From positions 1 through 64,000 of the forward strand of contig JALDRK010000022.1 of NCBI GenBank assembly GCA_031315915.1: a DNA stretch of 64,000 nt. The letters run 5' to 3'. Below, piece after piece: positions 1 through 7,318 of this stretch (position 1 is its first letter; every line of letters begins with the position of its first letter). The translations under genes and the position numbers were made by a program. This DNA is from Nitrospirales bacterium (lineage in GTDB: Bacteria > Nitrospirota > Nitrospiria > Nitrospirales > UBA8639). A model generated the notes under the pieces. It worked only from the letters and a program-made list of their open reading frames with translations, searched no databases and was not told the DNA's origin.

Positions 1-755
1 GCCATGTGTCCTTGATGCAGCGGGCACGCCGGCAATGCGATATTGTGGTGGTCAGTCTCTTTGTGAATCCCTTGCAATTCGGACCATCGGAAGACCTGAG
101 CCGCTATCCACGGACGTATCAAGCCGATCGACAAGCCTGTCTGAAAGCCGGGGTGAATGTGTTGTTCGTTCCCGATGGAAAAGAATTCTATCCTCAAGCA
201 TTTCAAACCACAGTGACCGTCGATCGACTGACCCAGCGCTGGGAGGGCGCTGTTCGTCCCACTCATTTCCAGGGAGTGACGATTGTGGTGACGAAATTGC
301 TGAATCTGGTCCGTCCCCATCTGGCGTATTTCGGGCAGAAGGATTACCAGCAATATGTGGTGATCGAACAGATGGTGGAAGATTTGAATATGCCGGTGAA
401 GATCGTACGGTGCCCGACCGTTCGCGAAGCCGATGGGTTGGCCCTGAGTTCACGCAATCGATTTCTTGGAAAGGATGAGAGACGACAGTCAACGTTGCTC
501 TATCATGCCTTATCGGCAGGCCAAAAATGTATCGCAGGGGGTGAGCGAAGCGGAGTGAAAATTCAGAAGGCCATGGCCAAAGTTTTCCAGAAGCAACAGA
601 ATGTTTCCATAGACTATCTGGCTGTCTGTGATTCTCAAATTTTGGAGCCGCTGAAACGGGTGGATGGCCAGGCTGTTTTGCTGGGCGCCATCAGAATCGG
701 AACCGTCCGATTAATCGATAATCTGTTGGTTCGGATTCCCTCAAGGGCAAGCTAG
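1..755 (+). CDS. panC: Pantothenate synthetase (pantoate--beta-alanine ligase), 5' end cut by window
   Basis: The enzyme condenses pantoate with beta-alanine using ATP in the cytoplasm, the last step of pantothenate synthesis. The reading frame is open to the left edge and begins inside the HxGH nucleotide-binding motif (GHVSLMQRA), so about 30 N-terminal residues are missing. Visible family motifs are FVNPLQFGPSEDLSRYPRT, FGQKDYQQ (ATP and pantoate site) and ADGLALSSRN, in the expected order. The C-terminal domain is complete. Its stop codon lies in a CTAG tetranucleotide that also supplies the stop of the convergent downstream gene. The identification is firm; the true start lies outside the window. 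Confidence 0.97.
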   Translation, partial: HVSLMQRARRQCDIVVVSLFVNPLQFGPSEDLSRYPRTYQADRQACLKAGVNVLFVPDGKEFYPQAFQTTVTVDRLTQRWEGAVRPTHFQGVTIVVTKLLNLVRPHLAYFGQKDYQQYVVIEQMVEDLNMPVKIVRCPTVREADGLALSSRNRFLGKDERRQSTLLYHALSAGQKCIAGGERSGVKIQKAMAKVFQKQQNVSIDYLAVCDSQILEPLKRVDGQAVLLGAIRIGTVRLIDNLLVRIPSRAS

Positions 756-1396
756 TTGCGAATCAAGTCGTTAGGCAATTCATTCGGGTTTGGTCCGTCG
801 GGACCTGCCGGGAAGTATTCCTTCAACATTTCCCCACATAATGCGATGGCTTGGCACATGGATTCCACCGCATGGTCTTTCAGAAAGCCTTCTTGGAGGA
901 TTCGAACCATTTTATCCCAAGTGGCTTGAGGGATCCGATCCAGAATAGGACCATCGGTCAGAACCTCAATTCGGTGTTCGAATAACGAAACGAGAATCAG
1001 GACTCCTGTCCCGAGTTCCGTTCGATGCAGCCCGTGTTCCAGAAAGATTTGGCGGGCACGGAGCTGAACCTTATAAGCCATGCGTTCGTTGGAGGTCAGG
1101 CATTGAATCACGGCAGGCCGTGTCCCAAGCCCATAACCGGCACCATACGCCGTGATGGTCGCCAAGAGTAGCCAGCCTGCATTCAAGGCATGCCATCCCC
1201 AGGGCATCCATTCGAACTCGATCATCAACAACAGAACCAGAGTACAAAAAGCCAGGCCGATTCCGGCACGGTATTGCGCTTCCCGGTATCGTGCCGAACG
1301 GTCGATGATCATGGGCACGATCTCCCCACGGGTGTGCCGTTCAGCCTCAATGACGGCTTGGCGTATGCGCTCGCGATCTTGATCAGATATCGTCAA
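752..1396 (-). CDS. TPM-domain membrane protein
   Basis: A 214-residue protein of the TPM (TLP18.3/Psb32/MOLO-1) group. The N-terminal part (ERIRQAVIEAERHTRGEIVP) resembles the start of a TPM domain. Two hydrophobic segments at about residues 44-67 and 70-91 form a membrane hairpin, and a second TPM-like half follows (HRTELGTGVLILVSLFEHR, then IEVLTDGPI). It is the third gene of a tight operon after the LemA and YgcG-like genes, with a 6-base gap. LemA/TPM pairs are common in bacteria and are thought to act at the envelope, but the biochemical role is not settled. Its stop overlaps the panC stop on the other strand. Confidence 0.85.
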   Translation of the reverse strand: MTISDQDRERIRQAVIEAERHTRGEIVPMIIDRSARYREAQYRAGIGLAFCTLVLLLMIEFEWMPWGWHALNAGWLLLATITAYGAGYGLGTRPAVIQCLTSNERMAYKVQLRARQIFLEHGLHRTELGTGVLILVSLFEHRIEVLTDGPILDRIPQATWDKMVRILQEGFLKDHAVESMCQAIALCGEMLKEYFPAGPDGPNPNELPNDLIRN

Positions 1397-1402
1397 TTTG
1401 GC

Positions 1403-2308
1403 TTACCAGCTTCCCGAAGCACCGCCTCCTCCGAAACTGCCGCCTCCCCCACCAAACCCGCCGCCGAAACTTCCTCCTCCGAATCCTCCGGAGCCACCAG
1501 TCGGCCAGGAAGATCCCGGCCATCCCCAGCCTGCCGTATTCGTCATGGTGCTCCCGCCAACCTTACTGAAGATGCTGACAAGAATCGAGGTCACCGCGCC
1601 AGCCAGGAGGCCCAACCAGAGAGCCGCCGGGAATGCCACAACGAACGATAGCAGCATGCCGATGATACTGCCGTTGAGTCGACGGCGAGAGCCTAAAAAC
1701 AGCCCCACGAGTGTTCCCAGCAGGACGGCTAATCCAAAAATTTCCCAGACTCCCGGATCTTGAGGTTCGGAAGGGCCGGATGAAGCGGTATTCGAATACG
1801 TGCCTTCAATGGTGCCCAGAATGGCTTGCACGCCTGCCGAGATGCCTCTGGGGTATTCACCCTGGCGGAAGCGCGGCACCATTTCATGTCGAATGATCTG
1901 CGCACTTTTGGCATCGGTCAATGTGCCTTCCAACCCATACCCGACTTCTATCCGAATCTTGCGTTCCTGAATAGCCACCAAAAGCAAGATGCCATTGTCC
2001 GTCCCTTTTTGCCCCAGGTTCCAGGCAGAGGCGATTCGGTGGGAAATCTCCTCAAGCGGCTCTCCCTCTAAGGAAGGCAGAATCAGGACCGCGACTTGGT
2101 TGGAAGTCTCGGACTCATGGGCGGCCAGGGATTTATTGAGATTCGAACGGTCTGCCGGAGAGAGAATCTGTGCAAGATCCACCACGCGCCCCGTCAAGGG
2201 AGGAATATCGAGACCCTGGGCCGTCAAAGGAAGAAAAAGAATGACGAGCCACATCACCCAAACCAGTGGGTGAAGGTGACAAAAGCCCCACAGTGTCTGC
2301 CGGTTCAT
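1403..2308 (-). CDS. Secreted/membrane TPM-domain protein, YgcG type
   Basis: A 301-residue protein with an N-terminal signal peptide ending near residue 33, a TPM domain over about residues 36-165 (LTGRVVDLAQILSPADR, then KGTDNGILLLVAIQERKIRIE), two membrane segments near residues 188-245 and a Gly/Ser-rich tail to the C-terminus. This order of signal, TPM, membrane and glycine tail is typical of YgcG-like proteins encoded next to lemA. The tail probably projects as a flexible region. It lies between lemA (25-base gap) and the short TPM gene and is very likely co-transcribed with both. Exact function is unknown. Confidence 0.9.
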   Translation of the reverse strand: MNRQTLWGFCHLHPLVWVMWLVILFLPLTAQGLDIPPLTGRVVDLAQILSPADRSNLNKSLAAHESETSNQVAVLILPSLEGEPLEEISHRIASAWNLGQKGTDNGILLLVAIQERKIRIEVGYGLEGTLTDAKSAQIIRHEMVPRFRQGEYPRGISAGVQAILGTIEGTYSNTASSGPSEPQDPGVWEIFGLAVLLGTLVGLFLGSRRRLNGSIIGMLLSFVVAFPAALWLGLLAGAVTSILVSIFSKVGGSTMTNTAGWGWPGSSWPTGGSGGFGGGSFGGGFGGGGGSFGGGGASGSW

Positions 2309-2333
2309 AATTCAAGACACGCGGCTGAGAAGA

Positions 2334-2930
2334 CTAAAATTTTACCTCCGGTGGAGTGGAAACGACTTTTTCGTCGGCCACGGTAAAGTTGGGTTTCACT
2401 TCCAGCCCCAATATATACTTGGCTGTGAGGTTGGTCGGGAAGAACCGCACGCCCTTGTTAAACTCGGCGACTTTCTCGATGTATCGCTTGCGCGCCACGG
2501 TAATCCGGTTTTCCGTGCCTTCCAATTGGCTTTGCAAGTCGCGAAAATTTTCGTTGGCCTTGAGGTCTGGATATTTTTCCACCACGACCATCAGTCGGGA
2601 CAGGGCGGAAGTTAAACCTTGCTGGGCTTGCTGGAATTTTTCAAACAGGGCAGGGTCTTTGAGTGCCTCCGGCGTCAAGGTGAGCCCGGCCACCTGTGAG
2701 CGGGCCTGGGTCACACCTTCCAGGGTTTCCTGCTCGTGGGCTGCATAGCCTTTGACCGTGGCCACCAGATTTGGGATCAGATCGGCTCGGCGCTGGTATT
2801 GATTCAAGACCTCGCTCCAAGCCGCATTGGTTTCTTCGTCCAGACCCTGCAGATCGTTATAGCCGCATCCGCTCAGGGAGACTGCCATCAGGAGAAATCC
2901 ATAGAACATATACGTAATAGATCGTGGCAT
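2334..2930 (-). CDS. lemA: LemA family lipoprotein
   Basis: LemA proteins are small envelope-anchored helical proteins of unclear function. The chosen ATG gives 198 residues, follows GGAGG by 8 bases, and starts a signal peptide with lipobox LSGC. The family core follows: AWSEVLNQYQRRADLIPNLVATV, then a long helix pair and the typical FPTNLTAKYILG stretch near the C-terminus (family usual FPxNlia). An upstream in-frame start would add 16 residues ahead of the signal peptide and is less likely. It is the first gene of a lemA/TPM/TPM operon read leftward. Confidence 0.93.
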   Translation of the reverse strand: MPRSITYMFYGFLLMAVSLSGCGYNDLQGLDEETNAAWSEVLNQYQRRADLIPNLVATVKGYAAHEQETLEGVTQARSQVAGLTLTPEALKDPALFEKFQQAQQGLTSALSRLMVVVEKYPDLKANENFRDLQSQLEGTENRITVARKRYIEKVAEFNKGVRFFPTNLTAKYILGLEVKPNFTVADEKVVSTPPEVKF

Positions 2931-3285
2931 CGCATCATCCTCCTTCTGCGAGTTATATCGCCTCTCTACCAAACACACAGATTATTTCTAGGTAACCATT
3001 GGCTTGAGAAAAACAAGAAGAGACTAATTGGTCTATTCAATGCAGAAATAAGCCGAGGTGATAAGGAATTGTGGCAGTCTTTACCGAAAAGCGCAAATGG
3101 GAGATTTCAGAATTAAAGGCTGCTCATCACAGATGAAAAGAACTTTGAAGAGGTCAATGTTGGTGCTAATTCAATCTCCAGAAATGATTTCCTTTGTTCG
3201 CTCAACGAATCCGAATGTACCCTGAGAAGATTTAAGTCGATTATTAACCCACTTTAAAAACTGATGTTCCTCGCCAATGCGATCA
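2931..3285. other. Intergenic region upstream of the lemA operon
   Basis: About 355 bases without a convincing gene. It must hold the lemA operon promoter and the 3' region of the leftward nuclease-like gene. Composition shifts to AT-rich towards the right, matching the low-GC gene that follows. No clear terminator hairpin or repeat was seen. Confidence 0.5.
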
Positions 3286-4104
3286 TTAAGAAGCAATCAA
3301 TATGCTAGAAACTCTATATGGTGTGTACTGTTTAAAGGGCATTCCTATTGGGCTAAGGATTGGGCTTTCTCTCATTTTCTTCATTCCTGGTACTGAGGCC
3401 AGTAAAATTGCTCCTATAATATTTTGTCTGAAGTGAGGTTTTGTTGCTGGAATGACTTCGGCCTCAATTTGATCCAGAAGTAAATTGTTCGCATTTTCGT
3501 CATTTGAAAAATCCAATACTCTTTCCCTTGGGCGTAAGGCTTTTGAACAATCCAAGGCAATGCATCCTTTTCTTTCAGATTTTTGAATTTGTTTGCTTGC
3601 GTCTCTTGTACATGAGTTGATACTTGTTAACTTCTGCGGACGTTTACATTCAATGAGAATTTCTTCGTCTTGAAACTTAGGAATAATATCTCCCTCAGAA
3701 AGTAGTGATTCATTATTTCTTGGAATTCCATCAATGGATAAAATGGGAATTCCGGCCTGAATCAATCTTCCTGCGAAAAGATAAACAAATAAATCATTGC
3801 GAGGTCGATTATTATTGCGGACAATATTTTCATCCTCTGAAAGGATAGGCCCTTTCTCAATAACACTTCGAATTTTATCCTTAATGCCTGGAAAATCCCT
3901 TTCGTGGATTTTCCAACATTCATAGATGTCGAGAATGTCCATCAAATCCGCTGTGCTTAATAGTGCTTCTCGAAACCTGGCCTGCTTGACATGAAGTTGC
4001 GTGAGGAGTTCATGGTAATCCCTGACTCGTCCCTGCGTAATGGATGCCCACTCGCAGAATTCGTCAAGGATGATCTGAATGTCAGAATATGATTTAGTAA
4101 ACAT
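3286..4104 (-). CDS. Hypothetical protein with PD-(D/E)XK nuclease-like core
   Basis: A 272-residue protein not recognised as a named family. Residues 138-154 (EGDIIPKFQDEEILIECKR) show a D139...E152-C-K154 pattern in a strand-turn-strand context, as in PD-(D/E)XK nuclease folds. The N-terminal 90 residues look helical. No signal peptide or membrane segment is present, so it should be cytoplasmic. The gene is clearly more AT-rich than its neighbours and stands alone on its strand, which suggests acquisition by transfer. It could be a restriction or defence nuclease. No methyltransferase or helicase partner is nearby, so a solitary role or a remnant is equally possible. Confidence 0.6.
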   Translation of the reverse strand: MFTKSYSDIQIILDEFCEWASITQGRVRDYHELLTQLHVKQARFREALLSTADLMDILDIYECWKIHERDFPGIKDKIRSVIEKGPILSEDENIVRNNNRPRNDLFVYLFAGRLIQAGIPILSIDGIPRNNESLLSEGDIIPKFQDEEILIECKRPQKLTSINSCTRDASKQIQKSERKGCIALDCSKALRPRERVLDFSNDENANNLLLDQIEAEVIPATKPHFRQNIIGAILLASVPGMKKMRESPILSPIGMPFKQYTPYRVSSILIAS

Positions 4105-4213
4105 ATAAGAGGAGATAATTCAGTTAATATTATCTTTATGGACCTATAACTCTTATATGTAAAGAACAGCGTGAATCTAGAAACTCCAGTTTATAGTTAA
4201 GATGATTTTTTCC

Positions 4214-4318
4214 GGCCGATTGAGCCAATATGATTTCATTGATATCTGCCGAAGAATAGGTTGGGGGTTTAGCCCATTTGCCGTCCTTGCGTTTGTAACC
4301 GCCGCCCTTTGGAATCGT
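4214..4318 (-). pseudogene. Decayed 3' end of a second MazG-like gene
   Basis: On the minus strand this stretch encodes KGGGYKRKDGKWAKPPTYS followed by a short Ile/Ala-rich end. It closely matches the C-terminus of the intact MazG-like protein 0.9 kb to the right (KVGGYKREDGKWVKPPTYS). No start or N-terminal catalytic part precedes it. It is best read as the remnant of a duplicated copy, left when the nucleotidyltransferase pair or nearby AT-rich DNA came in. Confidence 0.8.
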
Positions 4319-4391
4319 TGAAGCCTGAAGCCTCGATGGTCTGTTGTTTTTTGACTACTTTTTAACTTCGAAAACGATCACCTTCCTGCTC

Positions 4392-4586
4392 TCATTGAGT
4401 GAGCCTTTTCCCGACCGTCGGGGATATCGCTCCGGCGCGATAGGCGAGTTCCAGTGCTTCTTCCAACCATGCGAGGCGTTGGGCTGGGGTTGCTGACCAT
4501 GATTGGCGTAATTGGCTTTGTACTGTCTCCTCAAATGTTCCCATAGTGCCTTGGGAAAGATGTGATTGCTCTGCTCTCTCACCCAT
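4392..4586 (-). CDS. Small helical partner of nucleotidyltransferase
   Basis: A 64-residue protein whose ATG overlaps the 3' end of the upstream nucleotidyltransferase gene by 8 bases, implying translational coupling. The core ATPAQRLAWLEEALELAYRAG is a helical motif that recurs in small proteins encoded beside AbiEii-type nucleotidyltransferases. By that association it may be a toxin-antitoxin or complex partner. No catalytic motif is visible. A different frame covers the same DNA but lacks the overlap logic and family resemblance. Confidence 0.65.
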   Translation of the reverse strand: MGERAEQSHLSQGTMGTFEETVQSQLRQSWSATPAQRLAWLEEALELAYRAGAISPTVGKRLTQ

Positions 4587-5088
4587 TGCTCTCTCCTTCT
4601 TGCAATTTTTGAATCTGCTTTAATCGGTCAATGTCATTTAGGTCTTGTGGACGTCCAGCTATGCGTTTTAATTGAATAAGATCAGGAAGAGATGCAACTC
4701 TAATAGCAAGGGTATCCACTTGGATAATTTTTGAACGACTCCAAAGCTCCTCAAAAGGGATGATGTCTTCCACAAAAAGATCCACAATTCGAAGGGGATT
4801 CTGAGGATCAATCATTGAAAACACTTTCATGTTTTTTCCCCTCGTCCATGCCTCTCGGGTTTGAGGATTGGCAAAGTCTGAGGGGTTGAGAGGCAATTGT
4901 GGAACCAATCCGAGTTTCGTCAAAGTTGAAATGGCTTTCCTGGCTTGTTTTGGCGTCAGATCAACTGCAAGATCAATATCCACGGTTAACCGTGCATAAC
5001 CATGCAAGACGGTCGCGAGCCCGCCGACAACCACATAGCGAACATTGGCTTTGTTTAAAGCGTTGAATAATGGGGCAAATATGGCCAT
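4579..5088 (-). CDS. Nucleotidyltransferase, AbiEii-like
   Basis: A 169-residue nucleotidyltransferase-fold protein. Near the N-terminus it has YVVVGGLATVLHGYARLTVDIDLAVD, which holds the GG motif and the D-I-D metal-binding pair typical of MNT/AbiEii enzymes. A third acidic segment, RIVDLFVEDIIPF, follows. Such enzymes transfer nucleotides to RNA or protein and are often toxins or antitoxins in two-gene systems. The downstream 64-residue gene overlaps it and is the likely partner. It shows no signal peptide. Family assignment is good; the toxin or antitoxin role is inference. Confidence 0.8.
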   Translation of the reverse strand: MAIFAPLFNALNKANVRYVVVGGLATVLHGYARLTVDIDLAVDLTPKQARKAISTLTKLGLVPQLPLNPSDFANPQTREAWTRGKNMKVFSMIDPQNPLRIVDLFVEDIIPFEELWSRSKIIQVDTLAIRVASLPDLIQLKRIAGRPQDLNDIDRLKQIQKLQEGESNG

Positions 5089-5138
5089 GGGGCATTCAGG
5101 GAGATTTAATGTTACTGTTCAAGCACATTTTAGCATGC

Positions 5139-5519
5139 CTATGAAGATTGCATTTGAGCTTTAATAATGGATCCAAGAGATGCTGGGGAGTATGTGGGGG
5201 GTTTGACCCATTTGCCGTCCTCGCGTTTGTAGCCGCCCACTTTGCTCATGTTGGAACGGTGCACTTCTTGGAAGACCGGTTCCATATCGATGCCCAGGGA
5301 AACGGCGGTGCCGTAGACGACATACAAGAGATCGGCCAATTCTTTAGCAATAGACGGCAGGTCTTTTTCCTGCATCGCCTCCTGGAGTTCCTCGAACTCT
5401 TCCTGGATGAGACGTTTCCGGAGAATTTTCGTCGGTTCATCCGGAACTAAAGGTGTCGGGGACACGTGGATATCGAATTGTTCATGAAATTCCTGGACCA
5501 TCCGTTGTGCGTCGTTCAA
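5139..5519 (-). CDS. MazG-like nucleotide pyrophosphohydrolase
   Basis: A 126-residue all-helical NTP pyrophosphohydrolase of the MazG/dimeric dUTPase superfamily. The metal-binding helix EEFEELQEAM and the second motif ELADLLYVVYGTA carry the conserved Glu and Asp residues. These enzymes remove non-canonical or excess NTPs by hydrolysis to NMP and pyrophosphate. The C-terminal GGYKREDGKWVKPPTYSP is a basic tail, and a decayed duplicate of this tail lies 0.9 kb away. The start is chosen at the ATG of MNDAQRMVQEF. The gene stands alone, and its substrate cannot be told from sequence. Confidence 0.85.
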   Translation of the reverse strand: MNDAQRMVQEFHEQFDIHVSPTPLVPDEPTKILRKRLIQEEFEELQEAMQEKDLPSIAKELADLLYVVYGTAVSLGIDMEPVFQEVHRSNMSKVGGYKREDGKWVKPPTYSPASLGSIIKAQMQSS

Positions 5520-5569
5520 TGTTCTCTTCCTTTCCGCTGTCCTGCCCTATACATTCATTGATAAACCTT

Positions 5570-5598
5570 GTTCATGGTTCGACAAGCTCACCACGAAC
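5570..5598. repeat. Short REP-like palindrome
   Basis: An imperfect inverted repeat: GTTCATGG on the left pairs with CCACGAAC on the right around a core TTCGACAAGCTCA. It lies between the MazG-like and glycerate kinase genes. Palindromes with this sequence are widespread intergenic elements in many bacteria, usually described as REP or BIME-type. Only this one copy was noticed here. Confidence 0.65.
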
Positions 5599-5713
5599 GG
5601 AAAGGTACGATTGTTACGAAACACTATACTCCTTAATACCTGTAGAAGCTTAAAGGTACAGTTCGTTTCTTCCAACTGATGCCATACATTTGCCCGAAGC
5701 CGGAGCTTCGTTG

Positions 5714-7081
5714 CTAGAGTGCGAGTATCAGATAAATGTCGTTCACATTGGTGCCGGTGGGACCGGTGATGATGTGGCCGCCAACCTGTTTAAAGAAATG
5801 GTAACTGTCGTTGTTGTCCAGAAACCTTTGACTATCTAATCCTTTTCTGGAGGCTCGTTCCAGTGTCTTTCCATCCACCACGGCACCCGCCACCTCGGTG
5901 GGACCATCAGTCCCATCGGTGCCAAACCCTGCCACAAATACATTTTTGAGTCCAGCCAGTTCTTGAGCTGCGGCCAGGACGCATTCCTGAGCCCGTCCCC
6001 CTTTGCCTTTTCCGGTCACGGTGACGGTCGGTTCTCCGCCGGCGACGAGACAAGCGGGCGGGCGAACGGGGTTGCCGAATTCAACGAGATCTCGGGCGAA
6101 ACTTCCCAAAATGCTGCCAATCTCTTTCGCTTCTCCTTGCAGGGGTAGGGGAAGAACGAAGGGCTTCAGCTCCAATTTTTTGGCCGCAGTGGCAACCCCT
6201 TCTATGGCGTTTCGATTGTCGGCAAGGATGAGGTGGCGATTACATGACGCACGTTGGCGGGATGGTTTCCAGGTTTCAGGAATTTTGCCTGCGAGTCCCT
6301 TCTTGAAATGACGTTGAACAGGCTCAGGCACTTTTGACCAAATATGAAATTGCTTGAGAATGTCAATGGCATCTTGGAAGGTAGAAAAATCCGGGACGGT
6401 GGGCCCGGACCCGATGGTGCCCAGGTCGTTTCCGATGACATCGGAAATGATCAAGGTCAGGATCGTTGCCGGTGTGGCTTGTGTCAATTGGCCGCCCTTG
6501 ATGACAGACAGATGCTTGCGAACGATATTTATTTGCTGAATGGTGGCTCCGGACCGGAGAAGGAGATTGGTGGTTCGTTGTTTGTCGGCAAGGGCCAGGC
6601 CAAGCGACGGTGCGCAGAGCAGACTGGAAGCCCCTCCTGAAAGCAACACAATCAGGAGATCGCGTCGGATGAGTGATCGAACAAACGATAAAATCTGCTT
6701 AGTGGCTTTGCCTCCTCGCCGGTCCGGAACCGGATGCCCGGCTTCAACGATCTGAATTTTCTGGCAGGGCACTCCATATCCGTCCTTGACCACGACTATC
6801 CCGCTTGTGAGGTGTTCCCCAAACACCTGTTCCAGACCGATAGCCATCCGTCCGGAAGCCTTGCCTGCCCCGACGCACACCACCCGGTTAAATTTCTTCA
6901 GATCATAAGCAAAATCTTTGACGTTTAACCGGTAGTTTTTAAGTGTCATGTTTTGCGTGATGGATAAGAAGGGATCACACGCATCAAGGCCAGCCGAAAG
7001 TAGAGGTTTGAGAATTTGCCTGATTTTGGCGGATATATCGTGGACAGAGATTTTTTGCTTTTTCAATCGTGTGGTTGACAT
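5714..7081 (-). CDS. gckA: Glycerate 2-kinase (GckA/TtuD, MOFRL family)
   Basis: A cytoplasmic kinase that phosphorylates D-glycerate to 2-phosphoglycerate with ATP. The N-terminal domain holds VCVGAGKASGRMA and LIVLLSGGASSLL (the SGG(A/G)S loop), then ISDVIGNDLGTIGSGPTVPD. The C-terminal MOFRL domain has AGGEPTVTVTGKGKGGRAQE and GTDGTDGPTEVAGA. The chosen ATG (MSTTRLKK) gives 455 residues, close to family size; an upstream start would add 25 residues unlike the family. No strong ribosome site is visible at either. The gene is monocistronic here and may link glyoxylate or glycerate flow to glycolysis. Confidence 0.93.
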   Translation of the reverse strand: MSTTRLKKQKISVHDISAKIRQILKPLLSAGLDACDPFLSITQNMTLKNYRLNVKDFAYDLKKFNRVVCVGAGKASGRMAIGLEQVFGEHLTSGIVVVKDGYGVPCQKIQIVEAGHPVPDRRGGKATKQILSFVRSLIRRDLLIVLLSGGASSLLCAPSLGLALADKQRTTNLLLRSGATIQQINIVRKHLSVIKGGQLTQATPATILTLIISDVIGNDLGTIGSGPTVPDFSTFQDAIDILKQFHIWSKVPEPVQRHFKKGLAGKIPETWKPSRQRASCNRHLILADNRNAIEGVATAAKKLELKPFVLPLPLQGEAKEIGSILGSFARDLVEFGNPVRPPACLVAGGEPTVTVTGKGKGGRAQECVLAAAQELAGLKNVFVAGFGTDGTDGPTEVAGAVVDGKTLERASRKGLDSQRFLDNNDSYHFFKQVGGHIITGPTGTNVNDIYLILAL

Positions 7082-7318
7082 GTATTGGATTGGTGGATAG
7101 GTGATTGGGAAGGTTCCGGCGGTTTCTTTCGTAGAAAACGGCCTGGAATGTACCATAGTCTCTTACGTGATTGTTTATGGTCAAAAAACCGGAGAAAAAA
7201 TCCCTATGCGGTCAGTCGCCAGAAAAAAGAAGTCTGTAAGTGATATGTGAGAGATTGACTCTGAAGGATCCTTAGCGAAGGGCTTTTCTCGGAAGCCTGA
7301 GATGGGCATTTCTGAAGA

